A stretch of 64,000 nt of DNA from Chlamydiia bacterium. Lineage in GTDB: Bacteria; Chlamydiota; Chlamydiia; Chlamydiales; Simkaniaceae. The stretch spans positions 310,001 to 374,000 of the forward strand of contig JAUIEV010000001.1 in the NCBI GenBank assembly GCA_030429605.1, in the 5' to 3' direction. Of this stretch, positions 8,594 to 16,663 are shown piece by piece. Numbering within the stretch: position 1 is the stretch's first letter; each line of letters begins with the position of its first letter. The translations under genes and the position numbers were made by a program. Under the pieces are notes generated by a model. The model did no database searches, was not told where the DNA came from, and was given only the letters and a program-made list of their open reading frames with translations.

Positions 8594-11149
8594 TTATTTT
8601 GTGAGGTGGGGAGAGAGTTTTCCTGCAAGCTTCATCATATCAATTGGTTCGCTCGACCCGAATATTTTTGCAAGAGCCGCATCCGGAACAATGAGGCGTT
8701 TGTTTTTAGGATCCTGAAGATTATTTTTTTTGATGTATTCCCACAGTTTTTTTGTGACTTCAGGTCTCGAGAGCTCTTTTTCATTCACAACAGATTGCAG
8801 CTCAGGTGAGAGGGTGTATTTCGGTTGCTCTCTTTTCTTCGTCGCAGTCTTCTTGCTTGCTGCTTTTTTGCTGCTCTTTTTTGAAGCTTTTTTGGCCGAT
8901 TTCTTTTTCGATTTCGTTTTTTTCACGTAGGGAGTTTTCGGATGATTAGGATACTTTTCTTGCAAATCATCGAGATCATTGACTATGACATCGCAATCAG
9001 GATAGTTATTGCATGAGAAAAATATTTTTCCGAAGCGAGAACGTCTCATTTGAATTTTACCATCACACCCAATTGCCGGACAGTTTGGCATGTCTTCAGG
9101 AGGTGTTTCCCCTTTTTTGGGGATATTGACGATACCATTACAATCTGGATACTTTGTACATCCGAGGAATGCACCAAATCGTCCATGTCGAAGGGTCATT
9201 TCAGCACTACATTTTGGACATTTTTGGTCCCAGTCAAAGTCGTCGGCGTAGTCACTTTTATCAAATTCAAACGCTTCGATTGAGGTTGTAAAGTCACATT
9301 CTGGATACTGGGAGCATCCATAAAAATACTTTCCCTTCGCCCAAATTTTTTGCAGTTTATGTCCACATTTTGGGCAGTCAATATCTGTTTCTAGCTTTGG
9401 AACAACAGCTTCTTGCTCTGCAGTCTCAACTATTGGCTCAAACTGTACCCAGAAATCTCTGAGAAAGCGCTTCCATTCAAGGTGTTCAGACGCGATTTCA
9501 TCGAGCTCATCTTCCATACGGGCTGTAAACCCAATATCCATGATGAGAGCAAAGTGAGCCTCAAGCATGCCTGCAATAATTCGTCCAAGCTCGGTTGGGC
9601 GTAGCTGCTGCCTTTCCTTTGTTGTGTAGTCTCTTGACTGGATTTTGTTCATGATCGTCGCGTACGTGGACGGTCTTCCAATACCAGATTTTTCAAGTTC
9701 TTTGACAAGAGATGCTTCTGTAAAACGAGGAGGAGGTTTGGTGAACGATTGAACAGAAGAAAGTGTGTGTAAATCAGGGTGTGTTCCTTCAACAAGGTCA
9801 GGAAGTTGTTGATTCCCGGTTTCTGTATGCTCAGTATCTTGCTTTTCTTCATAGACTGCTAAAAAGCCGGGAAATTTGATAACAGAGCCGGTTGTCCGAA
9901 AAATGTATTTCTCTTTCGCTGTGATATCACAGGTAAGTGTATCGTAGAGAGCATGCGTCATTTGCGAAGCAACAAACCGTCTCCATACAAGTTTATAGAG
10001 CTTGTATTGATCTTCGTTCAAATACCGTTTTATAGCATCCGGCTCATAGGCAACATTCGTAGGTCTAATGGCTTCGTGGGCGTCTTGAGCAGATTTCTTC
10101 GTCGTGTATTGTCTCGGTGAAAAAGGAAGATGGTCTTTGCCATACTTTTTCGTGATGAAGCCCCTGACGGTTTTGATAGCCTCCGGCTCTACTCGAACAG
10201 AATCGGTACGCATGTACGTGATAAGACCGTGGGTTCCATGTTCTCCTAGGTCAACCCCTTCATATAGACTTTGTGCTGCAGTCATTGTTCTTGATGCAGA
10301 AAAACCGTAGTGTCGAGACGCTTCCTGTTGCAATGTCGATGTAATGAAGGGTGGAACTGGGTGGCGCTTTTTTTCTTTTTTCTCTACAGACGTGATTGTG
10401 TAGGTTGCGTCCTGAAGATCGTGCTCAATATGTTTTGCTGTTTTTTCGTCAGGAATCGAAATGATATTTTTTTCATCATTTGGAATCTTATCTATTTTCT
10501 TTCCATCAATCGAAAAGAGCGTTGAACGAAACTCTTTCTCACTTTCTGCAAACTGCGCAAAGATATTCCAGTACTCTGTTGGAGTAAATGCCTCGATCTC
10601 TTTTTCTCTATCAACGACCAGTTTGAGTGCTACTGACTGTACACGACCGGCAGAGAGTGCTCCACCTCCACGTTTTTGAATTCTACGCTGCAGGATAGGA
10701 GAGATCTTGTATCCGACAATTCTATCAAGAAGGCGTCGAGCTTGCTGGGCATCGACGAGACTCATGTCTATTTCACGCGGATTCTCAAGTGCATCGACCA
10801 CCGCATCTTTTGTAATGGCATTAAAAGTCACCCGTTTCATCTTTGTTCCGGGAGGAAGGATCGATGCAATGTGCCATGCAATAGCCTCTCCTTCTCTATC
10901 GGGGTCAGGAGCAAGATAGACAGTATCAGATTCTTTGGCTGCTTTTTTTAACTTCGAGATAACATCTTTTTTGTCGGGAAGTATTTCATACGTCGGTTCA
11001 AAATCGTTTTCGAAATCAATGCCAAACCCTTTTTTGGGAAGGTCGCGGATATGGCCAACCGATGAGGCGAAGGTGTAGCCTTTTGCCAGGAACTTTTGAA
11101 GTGTTTTGATTTTTGTTGGAGACTCAACAATTATGAGTGATTTCCCCAT
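8594..11149 (-). CDS. topA: DNA topoisomerase I with C-terminal SWIB domain
   Basis: This type IA topoisomerase relaxes negative supercoils. The 851-residue protein has an N-terminal TOPRIM domain (SLIIVESPTKIKTLQKFL; DPDREGEAIAWHI), the active-site tyrosine segment GLITYMRTDS, and GIGRPSTYATI. Three four-cysteine zinc ribbons follow (CPKCGHKL...C...CDF, CPKCSAEM..., CPAIGCDG...). A very Lys-rich linker (about residues 735-770) leads to a C-terminal SWIB/MDM2-like domain (LSRPEVTKKLWEYIKKNNL ... KRLIVPDAAL). A TopA-SWIB fusion is characteristic of Chlamydiae; SWIB may bind chromatin proteins, and its partner in bacteria is not established. It heads the topA-GT4-manC unit. Confidence 0.97.
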   Translation of the reverse strand: MGKSLIIVESPTKIKTLQKFLAKGYTFASSVGHIRDLPKKGFGIDFENDFEPTYEILPDKKDVISKLKKAAKESDTVYLAPDPDREGEAIAWHIASILPPGTKMKRVTFNAITKDAVVDALENPREIDMSLVDAQQARRLLDRIVGYKISPILQRRIQKRGGGALSAGRVQSVALKLVVDREKEIEAFTPTEYWNIFAQFAESEKEFRSTLFSIDGKKIDKIPNDEKNIISIPDEKTAKHIEHDLQDATYTITSVEKKEKKRHPVPPFITSTLQQEASRHYGFSASRTMTAAQSLYEGVDLGEHGTHGLITYMRTDSVRVEPEAIKTVRGFITKKYGKDHLPFSPRQYTTKKSAQDAHEAIRPTNVAYEPDAIKRYLNEDQYKLYKLVWRRFVASQMTHALYDTLTCDITAKEKYIFRTTGSVIKFPGFLAVYEEKQDTEHTETGNQQLPDLVEGTHPDLHTLSSVQSFTKPPPRFTEASLVKELEKSGIGRPSTYATIMNKIQSRDYTTKERQQLRPTELGRIIAGMLEAHFALIMDIGFTARMEDELDEIASEHLEWKRFLRDFWVQFEPIVETAEQEAVVPKLETDIDCPKCGHKLQKIWAKGKYFYGCSQYPECDFTTSIEAFEFDKSDYADDFDWDQKCPKCSAEMTLRHGRFGAFLGCTKYPDCNGIVNIPKKGETPPEDMPNCPAIGCDGKIQMRRSRFGKIFFSCNNYPDCDVIVNDLDDLQEKYPNHPKTPYVKKTKSKKKSAKKASKKSSKKAASKKTATKKREQPKYTLSPELQSVVNEKELSRPEVTKKLWEYIKKNNLQDPKNKRLIVPDAALAKIFGSSEPIDMMKLAGKLSPHLTK

Positions 11150-11377
11150 TGGGATATAAACCTATAAAGATGAAAGATGTACTACACTTTTCCGTAAATT
11201 TTACAAAGAATCAAGAATTTTTTCGAAATGATCATACTTTCTGATCAATTTAAAAACAAGGAGTTTTGAAATAGTATAGGGTGAGAAATTCCTCTGCTTC
11301 CAATGAAATGAGAAGGCTGTTGTAGAAAAAGTACACATATTCTGGTAGGAAATCGCTTTTTTTGGCATTCTGCTTTC
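11150..11377. other. Intergenic region between divergent topA and the exported GT2 gene
   Basis: This 228-base AT-rich spacer separates divergent genes. It should hold promoters for topA (-) and for the glycosyltransferase cassette (+). It contains two TGATCA palindromes close together (about 11228-11247) and a TAGTAT-like -10 near 11270. I could not pair these with convincing -35 boxes. I see no RNA gene or long hairpin. Confidence 0.4.
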
Positions 11378-12238
11378 ATGCGAAAAATAGCTTCGATTCT
11401 TATTTCTACGATTGTCTTTTTCACAGGATGCGTAAAGCAGGAAAAAGGTGAGTTTAATGTAGCTAAAAGGCTCATTCCAAAAGAAGAGAAGCACTTTGTT
11501 GTTTTGACACTGTCCTATAATAACGAAGCATTTGTCGAAAAAAATGCCGATTCTGTTCTTTCGCAAACGTATCCAAACTTTACATGGATCTATATCGATG
11601 ACTGCTCAACTGATGCAACATTTGAAAAAATATCTGGACGCGCTTCTCATTTCCCAAATGTAAAAATCCAGCGAAACGAAAAAAATATGGGTGCCATGGC
11701 TAATATGTACCATGCCATTCATGCGCTTGATCCACATGATGTTGTTGTTATCTTAGATGGGGACGACTGGTTTTCTCATGAACGGGTGCTTGAACACCTC
11801 AATGAATACTATGCAAATGAGGATGTCTGGCTAACCTACGGTCAGCATATTGAATATCCTTCCTTTACAGTGGGTCTTTGCCAGCCACTGAAAAAGAAAT
11901 ATTTAAAACCTGGTGGATTTAGAAAAGCAAAGTTTCTTTTCTCTCATTTGCGTACCTTTTATGCAGGTCTTTTTCAAAAAATAGAAAAGGGTCATTTCAT
12001 GAAAAATGGAGCCTTCTTGGAAATGGGATGTGATGTTGCTTCGATGTTGCCAATGCTTGAAATGGCGGGAGAGCATGCCTATTTTATACGTGAGCTCATG
12101 ATGATGTATAACATGCGAAATCCGTTGTCTGATGCTAAAAAAAATCTTGCACTCCAGCAAGATATAGAACAATATATTCGTACACTACCTGTCTATTCGA
12201 CACTGAATGTGAGTCCTTATGAGGCTGAGGAGTATTGA
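11378..12238 (+). CDS. Glycosyltransferase family 2-like protein with lipoprotein signal peptide
   Basis: The first 18 residues form a lipoprotein-type signal: Arg-Lys, a hydrophobic run, then FFTGC with Cys18 (Phe at -3 is slightly unusual). The rest is a GT-A fold. FVVLTLSYNNEAFVEKNADSV is the nucleotide-binding start, YIDDCSTDATFE follows, and VVILDGDDWF (D127-G-D-D) is the DxD metal site. All key GT2 features seem present, yet the signal predicts export, where nucleotide sugars are normally absent. It could use a lipid-linked donor or act after delivery into the host cell, or the N terminus may only anchor it. It is 286 residues long. The next gene starts within its stop codon, and a degenerate paralogue lies at 15.1 kb. 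Confidence 0.8.
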   Translation: MRKIASILISTIVFFTGCVKQEKGEFNVAKRLIPKEEKHFVVLTLSYNNEAFVEKNADSVLSQTYPNFTWIYIDDCSTDATFEKISGRASHFPNVKIQRNEKNMGAMANMYHAIHALDPHDVVVILDGDDWFSHERVLEHLNEYYANEDVWLTYGQHIEYPSFTVGLCQPLKKKYLKPGGFRKAKFLFSHLRTFYAGLFQKIEKGHFMKNGAFLEMGCDVASMLPMLEMAGEHAYFIRELMMMYNMRNPLSDAKKNLALQQDIEQYIRTLPVYSTLNVSPYEAEEY

Positions 12239-14358
12239 TGAAACGAGAGTGGGTGGCCTTTCTCCTTTTTATCCCTTTAATTTTTTTATACGCTTTTTAC
12301 CCGGAAAAAAGCCCAGTTGAAGCAGTAAAAAATGATGTCACGATTCATGATGACTTTTTTACACTCCTTGGAAGGCAAACAACTGTCTGGAAGAGCTATG
12401 TTCGTGAAAATGATATTGAAGGGATGGAGCAGTATCGCGTTCTGTACGAAAAAAATAAGAATCTTCAATTCGAATCCGGACCGAATTTCAGAATTCCAAA
12501 AACAATTCATTTTATTTGGCTTGGACCCTCTAATTTCCCTCGTGAATCGGTTGAAAATGTACGGACCTGGATTGCACACCACCCTGATTGGACAGTTAAA
12601 TTTTGGACAGATAGAAAACGAGTTGCGCCTTGTGCTTCAATGGAGGTTCATAATGTCAATGAATTTCCCTTCATGAAGCTGAAAGATCAGTATTATGAAG
12701 CGAAAAACTGGGCTGAAAAATCAGATATTCTTCGGTACGAAATTCTTTTCCAAGAAGGAGGCGTATATGTGGATCATGATGCAAACTGTCTCCGCCCTTT
12801 TCACGGGCTCCACAAAGGATATGATTTTTATGCTTGCTTAGAGCTACCACACCCTGAAGTTGATAGTATGACCATTACAGCCGGTATTGGAATCATTGGT
12901 GCTCGCCCTAGACACCCTGTTTTGAAAGGATGTATCGAAACAGTAGAGAAAAGATGGCACAAAATTTCAAAAGCCTTTTCGTATAATGACCCTGAGTCGC
13001 GCCGAGAGCTCGTCCTCCATAGAACATATATTTCTATGACACATTCTCTTAAAGAAAATGTAGATAAGCCCGGAAATTACGATATTGTCTTTCCTGCGAG
13101 TTACTTTTATGCAAAAGGGCCTCTTCCATCCCTCTACTCGCAGCATTTTTATGGGGGGAAATGGGAGCAAAAAGCAAAAAAATCGAACACAAAACTGTTT
13201 TCATCACTTCCAAAAATTTTGCGTGAGACTCGAATCAGCACAAAGCGAATTATTAAACTGCAAATTTTTACAGTAGCGATTTTACTCGGATGCTTCGGGA
13301 TTTTATTTAAATTGCGGAGAAGTTTGTTTTATTTGAGCCTTTTTGTGTTGTTTTGTGGTCGTGTTTCATATGCACAGCAAGATGAGTTTGTCCACCTTAT
13401 GGGGGAGAGTAACCACTCACTCACTCACCTTATTACTCCTGAAGACTTTCAAAATTTTGATTTCTTCAAAGAAGGATATGAGCAGAATAAGGCGCTTCTC
13501 GATGCAAGTGCAGACAGAATTCCTCGAATTATTCATTTTGTTTGGCTTGGGCCGTCTTCACTTCCTAGCTCTTCAATAAAAAACATTGCCTCTTGGATAA
13601 AAAAACACCCGCACTGGGAGTGTTATCTATGGACTGATAGGATCCGAAGTGGACTGCATGAACTTCCCGGCTTGAAGCAAAAGCTTGTTAAAGATTTTAC
13701 TTTTTCACAGCTTGGAAAATGTTTTGTTACGGCAAATACGTACCGAGAAAAAGCTGATGTTTTGCGGTATGAGCTGCTCTACCAGTTTGGTGGTGTGGTT
13801 ATTGACCACGATGTTGCCTGCCACCGTACGTTTGCCCCATTTAATAAAAGTTACGATTTCTATGCATCCCTCCAGCCGCTTAGAAATGCAACGCTGAGCA
13901 GTTCTGTTGTTGTTTCAAATAGTATTATGGGAGCAAAGCCTCACCACCCAATTATGCGACTTTGTTTGGCTCTTGTTGATGATAAATGGCAGCAAGGAAT
14001 GCAGTACTTTCCACGAGAAGATAAAGAATCGAATATTTACCGTGTCTTTTACCGAATTTTTGCTCCATTTGACTATGCTGTAAAGGCTCGAATAAACCAT
14101 AAAGCTAATCGGGATATTGTTTTTCCTGTTGGATATTTTTACAAAATTGAAAACGATTTTGGAATATATGCTGACCATAAGTATGGAGTCACATGGTTTG
14201 ATGGAGAAACAAAAGCTGAAAGAGAGCTAAGATCACGGGTTGATGGACTATCCCGAAAGCAAGACCAACTTTTGATGGTAACGCTTGTTATACTCGTATT
14301 TGCGCTGATTTTGTTTGGTTCGCTCCTCGTTGTAAATAGGCGAATGGTAAAAAGATGA
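12238..14358 (+). CDS. Membrane protein with two tandem DxD (GT32/OCH1-like) glycosyltransferase domains
   Basis: This 706-residue protein holds two copies of a sugar-transferase domain of the 'DXD-containing sugar-binding region' type. Copy 1 has IPKTIHFIWLGPS (from 86), KSDILRYEILFQEGGVYVDHD (D179/D181) and KFWTDR. Copy 2 has IPRIIHFVWLGPS (about 430), KADVLRYELLYQFGGVVIDHD (D523/D525) and YLWTDR. Both DxD sites are intact. Hydrophobic segments lie at the N terminus, twice in the middle (the second ends CGRVSYA, like an internal signal) and near the C terminus, so the domains probably face the same side of the membrane. GT32 members include mannosyl- and galactosyltransferases and host-modifying toxins. 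The ATG overlaps the preceding stop by one base (TGATG). Confidence 0.85.
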   Translation: MKREWVAFLLFIPLIFLYAFYPEKSPVEAVKNDVTIHDDFFTLLGRQTTVWKSYVRENDIEGMEQYRVLYEKNKNLQFESGPNFRIPKTIHFIWLGPSNFPRESVENVRTWIAHHPDWTVKFWTDRKRVAPCASMEVHNVNEFPFMKLKDQYYEAKNWAEKSDILRYEILFQEGGVYVDHDANCLRPFHGLHKGYDFYACLELPHPEVDSMTITAGIGIIGARPRHPVLKGCIETVEKRWHKISKAFSYNDPESRRELVLHRTYISMTHSLKENVDKPGNYDIVFPASYFYAKGPLPSLYSQHFYGGKWEQKAKKSNTKLFSSLPKILRETRISTKRIIKLQIFTVAILLGCFGILFKLRRSLFYLSLFVLFCGRVSYAQQDEFVHLMGESNHSLTHLITPEDFQNFDFFKEGYEQNKALLDASADRIPRIIHFVWLGPSSLPSSSIKNIASWIKKHPHWECYLWTDRIRSGLHELPGLKQKLVKDFTFSQLGKCFVTANTYREKADVLRYELLYQFGGVVIDHDVACHRTFAPFNKSYDFYASLQPLRNATLSSSVVVSNSIMGAKPHHPIMRLCLALVDDKWQQGMQYFPREDKESNIYRVFYRIFAPFDYAVKARINHKANRDIVFPVGYFYKIENDFGIYADHKYGVTWFDGETKAERELRSRVDGLSRKQDQLLMVTLVILVFALILFGSLLVVNRRMVKR

Positions 14359-15053
14359 CCGATGAAGGGCTCTATCAGCTTTTGCTTAAGGGATATATCC
14401 CTGGTGATGCAGAGTCAGAGTCCGCTTTTCTCAAGAGGACTGCATCTCAACAACTTCTTTCTTCCTACGCGCTTTTTTCAATGAATATTGATTGGGTCCC
14501 CGTTGAGGTTGGTGCTGATGTTCGTTTTTTTGAAGGGGCGTACACAGAAATAGGTGATCAAAAAGCCAAGATTACACTTCCAAAAAAGCTCTCTCCACTC
14601 GTTTCTATGAATGAGTTGATTTCGCATGAACTTGTGCATGCAGTTCGGTGTGGATTCAACGATTCTCCGTATGAAGAATTTCTAGCATACGCGCTTTCAA
14701 AAAGAGGGTATAGACGATGGATGGGGCCATTTTTTTCTCCTCTATGGGTGGGCGTTTTTTTCATACTTGTCGCATTGCTCGTTCCACTTTTTTCCTGGTT
14801 TCTCCTTTTGCTTTTATTGCTCCCGGCTTTTTTTATGAGTCGATACTATTTTGTGTTTTACCGAGTGAAAGCTCGAATAGCCTCTCTTTTTGTTGAAGAT
14901 CCACGAGAAATTCTTCTTCTTTTAAGTGGAAGCGATTTTTTGAAGTTTAGCAGAATGTGCACAAAGCGTATCAAGCAAGCGCTTCTTTCCAAAAAGTGCC
15001 TTCGTTTTCGTCAAATCTGTGCTTCTTTCACGTTTCGCCCTGATTTAAAATAA
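14355..15053 (+). CDS. Membrane protein with HExxH metallopeptidase-like motif
   Basis: I do not recognise this family. The 232-residue product has a soluble N-terminal part, the motif SHELVHAVR with H91, E92 and H95, and a Glu pair at 107/108 in SPYEEFLAY. That Glu pair could supply the third zinc ligand as in gluzincin peptidases. Two adjacent strongly hydrophobic segments follow (about 129-163) with a basic C-terminal tail. The ATG overlaps the stop of the tandem glycosyltransferase (ATGA), so it belongs to the same operon. An active membrane-bound zinc peptidase is inferred from the motif alone; a structural role with a chance HExxH remains possible. Confidence 0.65.
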   Translation: MTDEGLYQLLLKGYIPGDAESESAFLKRTASQQLLSSYALFSMNIDWVPVEVGADVRFFEGAYTEIGDQKAKITLPKKLSPLVSMNELISHELVHAVRCGFNDSPYEEFLAYALSKRGYRRWMGPFFSPLWVGVFFILVALLVPLFSWFLLLLLLLPAFFMSRYYFVFYRVKARIASLFVEDPREILLLLSGSDFLKFSRMCTKRIKQALLSKKCLRFRQICASFTFRPDLK

Positions 15054-15115
15054 AAATTATTGATTTTTCTCTCATTCTTTTAGTAGTGTTCGGGTAAGGG
15101 AGTGGAGAGAGAGGT

Positions 15116-16663
15116 ATGCACAGATATCAAAGCACTCGTGGCCAACGGCTATTCATTTTATTTATCATTTTCATTCTGCCTATTTTTCTTTTTCGAGAAT
15201 ACAAGCTTCTCTCTGAAAAGAAAAGTGGTGCTATCATAACGGAAGATACCTACTACGAGCATAACCCAAAAATAGAGCTCCACCACCATTTTTCAATTAT
15301 TGTTCCTGTTGAAGAAAGAGATATTTCTCTGATGAGAAATGCTCAGTCAATTCTGAAGCAGAGTTATACTGGGTATTCAGTTGATTATATTTTGGTTAAT
15401 CCAACACAGCGAATGCAAGACGAAATAGATTCAACGCTTGGAGCATCTCAAAACAGTCGCTTTGTCAGTATCCACTCTGTCGCTTCGAAGGAAGCGCTTT
15501 TCCAAAAATACATTGACGTAATTGCAAGTCAAGATAATGAAACTGTGGTTGTCCACCTCTCCGGTGAAGATTGGTTTGCAAACGATGATGCGTTGAGCTT
15601 TTTGGATGGTATTTATCAAAATCAGGATGTTTGGCTTACCTACTCAAAATACATGAATTTTCCTGATCTAAGAAAAAAACAGCCAAAAACATACAGTCAT
15701 GGCCGGTATTTTGGGAAAAGAGTGCACAGAGCTCCTTGGGTTACAGCGCCTTGTAAAACATTTTATGCACGTCTTTTTAAAGAAGCTTTTGGAACATCGA
15801 AAGATGTGTTTGCATACAATGTGTCTCAAAGGAAAGTGAAAGAGCTTCTTACTCCTGTGGCGGACATTGGTCGGATGCATGTTCGATTTATTCCTGAAGT
15901 GCTGTATGTGCACGCGGATGTTCATGCAATGAAGCGAAGGGTCATGAGTCTTGGCAGCTTTGGAGAACGATGTGCTGAAGCAATACTGCAGCAAAAAAAG
16001 AGTATTGTCAGTGTTTCTGAAACACCAGTCCATGCATTTGTGTTTTCTTCAGATAGTCCAGATAGGCTTGCAGCGTTTTTAAAAGATGCGCAAGAAAAAG
16101 TACATGGGCTTGGTGTGTGTTGTGTCTTTTTTAGAGAGAGTGAGCCAGGTATCTATCACGATGTCAAAAAAGCGTATCCGAACTATGTGTTTTATAACGT
16201 CACTCAGTTTGAGGGTGATGAGATTCGTCACATGTTACTTGATACAGTCCATTCTCTCTCTGCAAATGAGCCCTACTTACTCCTGACAAGAGATCAAGCA
16301 ACTTTTGAAAGAGAGATTGATCTTTCTAAGGACAAAGAAAAACTGTACTCTTCAAGAGCTTCAGCAATGTATTACCACCTGAGTTCAAAAGAGTCCGGTG
16401 AAAATGCGTTTCATTCGAGTCTTGAATATGCTGCAACTCGTTTTTGCGGGGAGGGGTATTATACATGGAATATTAAACGGGGAAAAAACGCGTTTCAACA
16501 TCCTGATACATTTCTTTGTACTTTGTATGCAAATGGTTTCCTTGAGCGTTTTTTAAGAGACCTTTCTATCACATCTTTTGATGAATTATTTGAAATAGGA
16601 CATACACCGGCTCACGGCGTCGGAATGTTCCATGTTGCTTCATCGGCTCATTTTTCTGAGTGA
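15116..16663 (+). CDS. Membrane-anchored GT2-like paralogue with degenerate active site
   Basis: The 515-residue protein starts with a basic stretch and one membrane anchor (about 11-28). It then aligns with the lipoprotein at 11.4 kb: FSIIVPVEERDISLMRNAQSI, VVVHLSGEDWF, NQDVWLTYSKYMNFP and KTFYARLFKEAFG match equivalent segments there. The metal site DGDD of the paralogue is SGED here (S149, E151), so normal DxD chemistry is doubtful. About 250 further residues have no family I recognise. It has its own GAGAGAGG ribosome-binding site and a possible weak promoter (TTGATT at 15060, TAGTGT at 15084). The last 24 bases overlap rpoN convergently. It may be a pseudo-transferase or scaffold for the cassette. 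Confidence 0.75.
   Translation: MHRYQSTRGQRLFILFIIFILPIFLFREYKLLSEKKSGAIITEDTYYEHNPKIELHHHFSIIVPVEERDISLMRNAQSILKQSYTGYSVDYILVNPTQRMQDEIDSTLGASQNSRFVSIHSVASKEALFQKYIDVIASQDNETVVVHLSGEDWFANDDALSFLDGIYQNQDVWLTYSKYMNFPDLRKKQPKTYSHGRYFGKRVHRAPWVTAPCKTFYARLFKEAFGTSKDVFAYNVSQRKVKELLTPVADIGRMHVRFIPEVLYVHADVHAMKRRVMSLGSFGERCAEAILQQKKSIVSVSETPVHAFVFSSDSPDRLAAFLKDAQEKVHGLGVCCVFFRESEPGIYHDVKKAYPNYVFYNVTQFEGDEIRHMLLDTVHSLSANEPYLLLTRDQATFEREIDLSKDKEKLYSSRASAMYYHLSSKESGENAFHSSLEYAATRFCGEGYYTWNIKRGKNAFQHPDTFLCTLYANGFLERFLRDLSITSFDELFEIGHTPAHGVGMFHVASSAHFSE

Noticed and set aside
8830-8940. Low-complexity Lys-rich stretch in topA as a possible frameshift or repeat expansion
   Set aside because: The frame stays open into a clear SWIB domain, and such basic linkers are usual in chlamydial TopA.
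11360-11378. TTGGCATTCTGCTTTCA resembles a sigma-54 -24/-12 promoter
   Set aside because: It ends at the ATG of the GT2 gene, so no transcript leader would be possible, and the -12 GC is misplaced.
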